Shown here one piece after another: positions 1 to 5,080 of a stretch of 7,512 nt of DNA (position 1 is its first letter; every line of letters starts with the position of its first letter). This DNA is from Bacteroidetes bacterium GWA2_31_9b (GTDB lineage Bacteria > Bacteroidota > Bacteroidia > Bacteroidales > UBA12077). Below the pieces are notes generated by a model, which was not told where the DNA came from, ran no database searches, and saw only the letters and a list, made by a program, of their open reading frames with translations. Location: NCBI GenBank assembly GCA_001769005.1, contig MENE01000088.1, positions 1 to 7,512 on the forward strand, in the 5' to 3' direction. The translations under genes and the position numbers were made by a program.

Positions 1-1
1 C

Positions 2-487
2 AAACCACCTGCCGAAGGCAAAGCTGTTGTCTATTTTACTCGTATAACCAAGTATGGTTTTGCAATGTCGTTAGATTATTTTAATAACGATAAGTTTATT
101 GGTGCATTTAAAGGCCAAAACTACATGCGTTTCGAATGCGAACCCGGAGAACAAATTTTCTGGTTATATTATCCAAAAAAGATTGATCTGATAAAGGCAA
201 ATCTAAAACCAGGTGATTCATATGTTGTTATTGTAGATGTTCGACCTGACAAATCTCAACTGACTCCAATAAGTATCGAAAAAGAAATGGAATTTAATAG
301 AGCCAAAGATCTTATTAATAAAAGCAAACCAGTGATATTTAAAGAAAGTGATATAGAAAAGATGAATGTGAAATTATCAAAACGTATATCAGAAACAATG
401 AATATATACGAAACTCAGCTAAAAAATGAAAGTGCAATTCTAGAAATTAAACCTGAAATGGCTATTCCTGAAGAATCTAAAAAATAG
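2..487 (+). CDS. DUF2846-like envelope protein, 5'-partial
   Basis: This is a small protein of unknown function. The frame is open from base 2 to the TAA at 485-487, giving 161 visible codons. An internal ATG at 65 would start it later, but the 21 codons before that ATG (KPPAEGKAVVYFTR...) align directly with the neighbouring paralog at 559-1125. The true start is therefore left of the window, most likely behind a signal peptide like the one in the paralog. The opening 'EGKAVVYFTR', the central 'FIGAFKG..YMRFECEPG' and 'LKPGDSYVVIVDV' fit the pattern of the DUF2846 family as I remember it: a small beta-rich domain in secreted or lipid-anchored proteins. The C-terminal third (about residues 100-161) is charged and probably helical, and ends with the shared 'MAIPEE' tail. 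No catalytic motif is evident. I am sure it is a real gene and moderately sure of the family; the function is unknown. Confidence 0.8.
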   Translation, partial: KPPAEGKAVVYFTRITKYGFAMSLDYFNNDKFIGAFKGQNYMRFECEPGEQIFWLYYPKKIDLIKANLKPGDSYVVIVDVRPDKSQLTPISIEKEMEFNRAKDLINKSKPVIFKESDIEKMNVKLSKRISETMNIYETQLKNESAILEIKPEMAIPEESKK

Positions 488-558
488 ATTAAAAACTATA
501 TATGTTTTAGAATAATTTTATTTTAAAATTTTCATTATAAATCTAAAAATTAATTCAC

Positions 559-1125
559 ATGAAAAAGTAATTTTTTATTACAGTATTCTTATTACTAGCT
601 GTTATTGATACAGCTTTTGCTCAAGGATTTCAGCCACCTTCAGAAGGTAAAGCTGTTGTTTATTTTACTCGTGTAACTCTCTATGGAAAACCTGTTGAAT
701 TTGAATTTTTTCATCAGGATAAATACATTGGAGTATTTAAAGGTGATCAATATATGCGTTACGAATGTGATCCCGGGGCTCAATTATTCTGGGCATCATC
801 GGAAAATAAAGAGTTTTTAACTGCAGAACTGGAAGCAGGTAAAACATATGTTGTTATGGTTGACGTAATTATGGGTGTTATGAAAGCTCATGTTGGACTT
901 ACTCCTGTTAGTGTTAGTAATTCTGAAGAGTTTAACAAAGCCAAGGGATTGATAAATAAAGAAGCGCCAACGATTACACCAGATGATAAAATTGAAAAAA
1001 TGAATAACAAGCTTGGTAAATTTATTTCTAAACAACTTGATGCTTACGAAACAACATGGAAAAATGAAAAAAATTACAAGCATCTTTCAACTGATATGGC
1101 AATTCCTGAAGAATATTTAAATTAA
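559..1125 (+). pseudogene. DUF2846-like paralog with nonsense codon 4 in its signal peptide
   Basis: This is a tandem paralog of the gene just upstream. Reading from the ATG at 559 gives Met-Lys-Lys-stop (TAA, 568-570), then an uninterrupted 184-codon frame to the TAA at 1123-1125. Codons 5-21 after the stop read FFITVFLLLAVIDTAFA, the hydrophobic core and Ala-X-Ala cleavage site of a Sec signal peptide, with Gln22 as the likely mature N-terminus. The mature part repeats the paralog's motifs: 'EGKAVVYFTR', 'YIGVFKG..YMRYECDPG', 'LEAGKTYVVMVDV' and 'MAIPEE'. A single T-to-A change from TTA (Leu) to TAA would explain the break. No ATG, GTG or TTG occurs in frame between the stop and the ATG at 754, which lies inside the conserved domain, so no plausible rescue start keeps the secretion signal. 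The rest of the frame is undamaged, so the loss is recent, or the stop is a sequencing error or strain polymorphism. The 71-bp gap to the previous gene shows no strong terminator. Confidence 0.75.
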
Positions 1126-1148
1126 TCTGAATGAGTGTATATTTAAAG

Positions 1149-1175
1149 AAGCTGTTATTTTTAACAGCTTTTTTT
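1149..1175 (+). terminator. Rho-independent terminator
   Basis: A perfect 9-bp stem, AAGCTGTTA (1149-1157) with TAACAGCTT (1162-1170), closes a TTTT loop and runs into a tract of seven T (1169-1175). It sits 23 bp after the stop of the DUF2846-like pseudogene and separates that unit from the EIIA-CBS/transporter operon. Confidence 0.88.
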
Positions 1176-1239
1176 ATGGAATTATTAAGAATAAAAATAA
1201 TACATTAAATCCTGCGTTTTAGCCTTAATTTTCAGTAAC

Positions 1240-1262
1240 TTGTATACAGTTTTTATATACAA
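1240..1262. promoter_or_regulatory. Inverted repeat just upstream of the EIIA-CBS gene
   Basis: TTGTATA (1240-1246) and TATACAA (1256-1262) form a perfect 7-bp inverted repeat with a 9-base spacer. It ends 8 bases before the ATG at 1271. It could be an operator, or an mRNA hairpin next to the start codon that affects initiation. The leader is very A/T-rich, so chance is possible. I found no clear Bacteroidota-type promoter (TAnnTTTG with an upstream TTG) in 1176-1270. Confidence 0.35.
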
Positions 1263-1270
1263 TATCAATT

Positions 1271-2209
1271 ATGGATGCTAAAAGTAAATATTGTATTAAG
1301 CTCACTTCATTATTTTCTCCCGAAAATATCGAGATATACGAAGAACAAGTTGATATTGACTCGCTGATACTTAAATTACTTGAGAATCTTGCTCTGAATT
1401 ATGGTATTGGAAATGTTCATTCATTATATTCCAATTCATATAAAAGTAATAAAATCACAAAACCATTTATCGAATTAAATAATACAAGTTCACTTTATCA
1501 TTTCCGAATTACTTCTTCAGAAAATACAAGAATAGCAGTAGCTCTTTTAAAAAAAGGAATAACAGATTCAGAAAATAAATCATTAAAAGATACTCAAATT
1601 ATTGTTGTTGTTACATCCCCAAAGGGAAAGCCGGATATCTACTTAAAAATTGTAAAATCACTTAAGGAATTTTTTGGCAATCAAAAACACATTGATTCAT
1701 TATTTGAACAAAAAAATTCAGTTGATATATGGAATTTTTTTGATCAGGCTAACATTTATTTACCCGAAGTACTTCTTGCAGGTGATATTATGGAAGAAAT
1801 AAAGGTTTTTCTAAAAGAATCGAATAATCTTAAAGATGCTATTGATATGTTTGTACAAACCGGGTATTTAAATATCCCTGTTATTGATTTAGAAGGTAAT
1901 TTGGTAGGTGAAGTTACATCTCAGGAATTAATGGAAGTATGTTTGCCACGATATATATTATGGATGGATGATATTTACCCAATTATTAATTTCGAATCTT
2001 TTCAGAACTTGCTTGAAAACGAAGAAAACTCGTGGCTAGCTGAAATATTAAAACATGATTGTGCTGTAATACAAAAGGATGAACCATTTATGAAAGCGGC
2101 AATTTTAATGACAAAAAAAACAACTTCACATGCTTATGTACTTGACGATAATAAATTAATAGGTATAATACCTTTACGCTTTTTTTTAGATAAAATTTTA
2201 AGAGAATAA
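1271..2209 (+). CDS. PTS EIIA-like / tandem CBS domain regulatory protein
   Basis: This is a 312-residue soluble protein with no signal peptide or membrane segment. Residues about 5-160 resemble the PtsN/EIIA type-2 fold. 'GIG' lies near residue 45. 'LYHFRI' (His77) sits where the phosphorylated histidine of the family's 'IPHxR' motif is expected. 'IAVALLKKGI' follows, then 'VVVTSPKGKPDIYLKIVKSL' (about 112-131), which matches the family's 'SP.g....yLkiL..L' segment. The active-site context is degenerate (LYH for IPH), so phosphotransfer is uncertain. Residues about 166-222 form a first CBS motif ('YLNIPVIDLEGNLVGEVTSQEL') and about 262-310 a second ('SHAYVLDDNKLIGIIPLRFF'), joined by a linker of about 40 residues. 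CBS pairs commonly bind adenine nucleotides. The start has no Shine-Dalgarno sequence, as is usual in Bacteroidota. Only 1 bp separates it from the transporter gene downstream, so co-translation and a role in controlling that transporter are likely. That role is inferred from context. Confidence 0.8.
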   Translation: MDAKSKYCIKLTSLFSPENIEIYEEQVDIDSLILKLLENLALNYGIGNVHSLYSNSYKSNKITKPFIELNNTSSLYHFRITSSENTRIAVALLKKGITDSENKSLKDTQIIVVVTSPKGKPDIYLKIVKSLKEFFGNQKHIDSLFEQKNSVDIWNFFDQANIYLPEVLLAGDIMEEIKVFLKESNNLKDAIDMFVQTGYLNIPVIDLEGNLVGEVTSQELMEVCLPRYILWMDDIYPIINFESFQNLLENEENSWLAEILKHDCAVIQKDEPFMKAAILMTKKTTSHAYVLDDNKLIGIIPLRFFLDKILRE

Positions 2210-2210
2210 C

Positions 2211-3611
2211 ATGCAAACAGCAAATAATAAATTATCTCTTAAACAGATTGCTATCAGAAGTGCCATAATGATTGGTATTAGTTCTGCTGTTGGCCTTTTT
2301 TCAACTTATGCAGGATTAAGTGGGAGTAAACAAATACTAGCAACTTCAATATTTACACTGATTATTACTGCTACATTGCTTTTCTGGAACTTTAGGTTGG
2401 CTATAGCTTTTATAGGTATGGCTATTATTCTGGCAGGAAATGTTATTACCCTTGAACAATTTATTAATTCGGCTGAATTAGATATTATTCTTTTTTTGGT
2501 TGGAATGATGACTCTTGTTGGAGTACTAAAAGATCTTGGTCTTTTTTCATGGATTATTCAATCAGTTATTAAAATGAAACATATGAACGGTTATCTATTT
2601 ATAATAATCGTTATGTTTATGTCTGCATTAATGGCCTGTTTGGTTGATGAAGTAACATCAATCGTTTTTATGCTTGCACTCATATTTCAGGTTTGTGATA
2701 CACTTAAAATATCTCCAACTCCATATGTAATAATATCTGTAATTGCTACCAACATTGGTTCAAGTGGAACAATGCTTGGTAATCCTATAGGAATTCTTAT
2801 TGGAACAAAAGCCGGATTTTCATTTATTGATTTTATGATTACAGCATTTCCAATAATGATAATTTCATTACTAGTCTCATTGTCGGTTGTACTTTTATGG
2901 TATAAAAAAGATATTCATTTATTTACAGAGAGGCTTGAAGCGAGAAGAAAAATGCTTATTGGTCTTGGTCCATTAATTGAAATACCTTACAAAAAAGGAT
3001 TAATAATACTGATAGCAGCAATTTCATTAATTGCTCTACATCATGTTATAGAACAAAAATTAGGAGTCGAAAAAAATACCTTACTAATTGTTGCACCTTT
3101 AGCTATATCGGGAATACTCATGATTTGGAAAAATGAGCGTGCCCGACATTATGTTGAGTCGGAAGTTGAATGGTGGACACTATTGTTTTTTATGATGCTT
3201 TTTGCTGTTGCCGGTTCGCTTGAGAAAACAGGTGTTACTCAACAATTAGCTGCAAATTTTACAAATACCTTTGGTACTAACCCAATGGTGCTTACTCCAG
3301 TAATATTATTCATTACTGCTGCAGGCTCAGCTTTTGTCGATAATATTGTTTTTGTAGCTGCTTTTATTCCAATTGTAAAAGAAATTGGATCCGAATCACT
3401 TTGGTGGGCTTTATTATTCGGTGGTTGCTACGGCGGTAATATAACTTTAATTGGTTCTACGGCTAACATTGTAGCCTTGGGTATGATTGAAAAAAGATAT
3501 CATAAGCATATAACCTTTTTTGAATGGTTTAAATTTGGAATTGTAATAGGAGTTATTACATGTATTATTGCGTGCGGTTTAATTATGCTTACCATTATAG
3601 CTAAGTCCTAA
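2211..3611 (+). CDS. ArsB/NhaD/CitMHS-superfamily membrane transporter
   Basis: This is a 466-residue, highly hydrophobic inner-membrane carrier with roughly 11-12 predicted helices. It shows the two-fold internal repeat of the ion transporter superfamily that includes ArsB, NhaD and citrate/SLC13-type carriers. In the first half, 'FLVGMMTLVGVLKDLGLF' (about 95-112) is followed by 'LVDEVTS' (Asp146) and 'NIGSSGTMLGNPIGILIG' (181-198). The second half mirrors this with 'SAFVDNIVFVA' (Asp377-Asn378) and 'GGNITLIGSTANIVALG' (408-424). The paired Asn/Gly/Ser/Thr-rich re-entrant motifs and the paired Asp residues are the likely substrate or cation sites. Substrate cannot be decided from the sequence; sodium/proton exchange, an oxyanion or a dicarboxylate are all possible, and no ars genes are nearby. 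A cytoplasmic loop lies at about 231-262. The ATG follows the upstream stop by 1 bp, so the gene is translationally coupled to the EIIA-CBS regulator. No clear terminator follows. Confidence 0.82.
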   Translation: MQTANNKLSLKQIAIRSAIMIGISSAVGLFSTYAGLSGSKQILATSIFTLIITATLLFWNFRLAIAFIGMAIILAGNVITLEQFINSAELDIILFLVGMMTLVGVLKDLGLFSWIIQSVIKMKHMNGYLFIIIVMFMSALMACLVDEVTSIVFMLALIFQVCDTLKISPTPYVIISVIATNIGSSGTMLGNPIGILIGTKAGFSFIDFMITAFPIMIISLLVSLSVVLLWYKKDIHLFTERLEARRKMLIGLGPLIEIPYKKGLIILIAAISLIALHHVIEQKLGVEKNTLLIVAPLAISGILMIWKNERARHYVESEVEWWTLLFFMMLFAVAGSLEKTGVTQQLAANFTNTFGTNPMVLTPVILFITAAGSAFVDNIVFVAAFIPIVKEIGSESLWWALLFGGCYGGNITLIGSTANIVALGMIEKRYHKHITFFEWFKFGIVIGVITCIIACGLIMLTIIAKS

Positions 3612-3682
3612 TAAATACTATTTTTTTCAAGTTTGTAATTTCTAATAAACAATTCATTATCAATATCTGTTTAAAAAAAGAT

Positions 3683-3815
3683 CTAGTGCAATGTTAAGTT
3701 TAAAGTTTCGATTAGAGATTGCGTCATCCTCGTACCTCGTCTTCGCAATGACGTCATTCCGAGGAGACACGACGAAGGAATCTAATACGTCAAATTATAC
3801 TTAATATAACACTAG
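3683..3815. repeat. REP/MITE-like imperfect palindrome
   Basis: This is a 133-bp imperfect inverted repeat. The ends are CTAGTG (3683-3688) and CACTAG (3810-3815). The arms continue with matches such as TTAAGT (3694-3699) against ACTTAA (3798-3803) and ATTAGA (3711-3716) against TCTAAT (3780-3785). The core is clearly richer in G and C than its flanks and centres on the perfect palindrome AATGACGTCATT (3747-3758). Each half of the core also folds alone: ATTGCG (3718-3723) with CGCAAT (3744-3749), and ATTCC (3756-3760) with GGAAT (3777-3781). The core resembles the dispersed 'CATTGCGAGGAG...GACGAAGCAATC' repeats I recall from several bacterial genomes. TTAAAAAAA occurs on both sides (3671-3679 and 3824-3832) and could be a target duplication or chance. 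It has no coding capacity, so any mobility would need an enzyme supplied elsewhere. Confidence 0.7.
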
Positions 3816-3935
3816 TATAATTCTTAAAAAAATAAAACCTCATTAAACGATTTTATATAAATGATATCAAATAACAGGATTTACTCAAAAAAGATTTGTT
3901 TCTTGTAATTTTATATTGAATAATTAATGCAATTT

Positions 3936-3965
3936 TATATGATTTTTAACAAAATCTATATGATT
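3936..3965. promoter_or_regulatory. Direct repeats and hairpin upstream of the efflux adaptor
   Basis: TATATGATT occurs at 3936-3944 and again at 3957-3965, exactly 21 bp (two helical turns) apart. Between and overlapping them, GATTTT (3941-3946) and AAAATC (3951-3956) form an inverted repeat around TAAC. It lies 28-58 bases before the adaptor start, where a regulator of the efflux operon could bind. Because the region is so A/T-rich, chance cannot be excluded. Confidence 0.3.
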
Positions 3966-3993
3966 GATTACCTGTATTTTAAAAATAAAACAC

Positions 3994-5055
3994 ATGAAAA
4001 ATAATTTACGAACTGTTCTCTGGATAATTGTAGGTTTAATTATAGTAGGATTAATAGCCTATCCAAAAATTAGAGATTATCGAATAAAAAAAGGAAGTAA
4101 AATGTTAACAGGAGCTAAGCAGGCTGCAGTTGTTAAAATTAAAGTAATTAATCCTGAATTATTACTTGATATCATAAAATCATCAGGAACTATTTTACCT
4201 GACGAGGAAGTAGATTTAAGTTTTGAAACAGCAGGAAAAATATCGAATATTTATTTTAAAGAAGGTTCGTATGTTAAGAAAGGTGAATTATTAGCCAAAT
4301 TAATCGACGATGATCTTCAGGCTCAGTTGGATAAATTACTTATTCAAGAAAAATTAGCCAAAGAAAAAGAGAATCGTCAGAAAATATTACTTGCGAAAGA
4401 AGCTGTAAGTCAGGAATCATACGATCAGGTAAAATCTGACTTGCAAGGAATAGAATCAGAAATTAAATTATTAAGAGCAAAAATAGTTAAAACAGAAATT
4501 CATGCTCCGTTTGATGGAAAAATTGGATTGCGTTTTGTAAGTGAAGGAGCATTTGTTAATTCCAGTTCTCAGGTTGCTAAATTGGTTAAGAATAAACCTT
4601 TGAAAATTGAATTCTCTATTCCCGAAAAATATTCAGGAATTGTAAAAGAAGGTACAAATCTTACTTTCAGGGTCGAAGATATTGATAAATTATATAACGC
4701 TAAAGTTTATGCAATAGAACCCAAAGTTGACCCACAAACACGAACAATTGCTGTTCGAGCAATGTATGAAAATAAAAACGAAGAATTACAAGCTGGAAGA
4801 TTTGTATCTATTGAACTTGTTATTCGGGAAAAAATAAATGCACTACAAATACCCACAGAAGCAGTTATTCCTGAAATGGGTGGCGAAAAGGTTTTTATTG
4901 TTAAAATGGGAAAAGCAAAATCCACAAGCATAAAAACTGGTTTACGTACTGAGAATAATATTGAAATAATCGAAGGCGTTCAGCCTGGTGATAGTGTAAT
5001 AATTAGTGGTATTATGCAACTCCGTCATGATATGCCTGTAGTTGTTAAAGAATAA
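3994..5055 (+). CDS. RND efflux periplasmic adaptor (AcrA/MdtA-like membrane fusion protein)
   Basis: This protein links an inner-membrane RND pump to an outer-membrane channel. The ATG at 3994 gives 353 residues. A TTG at 3964 would add ten residues ahead of the N-terminal anchor and is less likely. Residues about 8-23 are a single hydrophobic anchor with no lipobox cysteine, so it is probably held in the membrane by this helix or an uncleaved signal. The first lipoyl half is at about 72-105 ('AGKISNIYFKEGSYVKKGE'). A short alpha-helical hairpin spans about 106-165, and the second lipoyl half is 'TEIHAPFDGKIG' (167-178). The beta-barrel ('IEPKVDPQTRTIAVRA', 241-256) and a membrane-proximal domain ('IPTEAVIPEMGGEKVFIV', 286-303) follow. 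The hairpin tip carries R128-x3-L132-x6-S139, the RLS motif known for TolC-family docking. The permease gene starts 25 bp downstream, so the two form one operon. Substrate is not evident. Confidence 0.93.
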   Translation: MKNNLRTVLWIIVGLIIVGLIAYPKIRDYRIKKGSKMLTGAKQAAVVKIKVINPELLLDIIKSSGTILPDEEVDLSFETAGKISNIYFKEGSYVKKGELLAKLIDDDLQAQLDKLLIQEKLAKEKENRQKILLAKEAVSQESYDQVKSDLQGIESEIKLLRAKIVKTEIHAPFDGKIGLRFVSEGAFVNSSSQVAKLVKNKPLKIEFSIPEKYSGIVKEGTNLTFRVEDIDKLYNAKVYAIEPKVDPQTRTIAVRAMYENKNEELQAGRFVSIELVIREKINALQIPTEAVIPEMGGEKVFIVKMGKAKSTSIKTGLRTENNIEIIEGVQPGDSVIISGIMQLRHDMPVVVKE

Positions 5056-5066
5056 TGGATTATAAA

Positions 5067-5073
5067 AAAAGGA
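5067..5073 (+). promoter_or_regulatory. Ribosome binding site of the RND permease
   Basis: AAAAGGA ends 7 bases before the ATG at 5081, in the 25-bp gap after the adaptor stop. It is the only good Shine-Dalgarno match at a gene start in this window and supports that start for the permease. Confidence 0.6.
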
Positions 5074-5080
5074 ATTAATT

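Larger units (their letters stand above)
3612..3993. other. Non-coding region between transporter and efflux operons
   Basis: This stretch of about 380 bp is AT-rich and has no credible gene on either strand. It contains the palindromic element (3683-3815) and the repeat pair near the efflux operon (3936-3965). Bases 3612-3682 and 3816-3935 show only A/T-rich sequence: no convincing TAnnTTTG promoter and no clear intrinsic terminator, although the palindrome itself could stop transcription. The efflux operon promoter should lie in 3816-3993, but I cannot place it. Confidence 0.7.

Noticed and set aside
501..508. TATGTTTT as a promoter box for the second DUF2846-like gene
   Set aside because: The final base does not match and no -33 element is present; the two paralogs could equally be co-transcribed.
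817..1083. Reverse-strand open frame of 88 codons
   Set aside because: It lies antisense to the conserved DUF2846-like frame and shows no recognisable protein features beyond the reverse complement of an AT-rich gene.
754..1125. A shorter intact gene starting at the ATG at 754
   Set aside because: An AGGTGA sequence at 741-746 looks like a ribosome binding site, but this ATG falls inside the conserved domain ('YMRYEC') and the homologous coding sequence continues upstream to the signal peptide. Starting here would lose the first strands and the secretion signal.
1226..1233. TAATTTTC as a Bacteroidota -7 promoter box for the EIIA-CBS operon
   Set aside because: It matches TAnnTTTG except at the last base and has no TTG element at the right distance upstream, so it is indistinguishable from chance in this A/T-rich sequence.
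3683..3815. CRISPR repeat, tRNA or other structured RNA gene as an explanation of the palindrome
   Set aside because: There is only one unit with no spacers, no tRNA-like stem set or CCA end, and no riboswitch core I recognise; the full-length inverted symmetry fits a palindromic repeat element better.
3964..3993. TTG start giving a ten-residue longer adaptor
   Set aside because: It adds residues before the N-terminal anchor, uses a rarer start codon and overlaps the putative regulatory repeats; the ATG at 3994 begins a normal Met-Lys-rich N-terminus.
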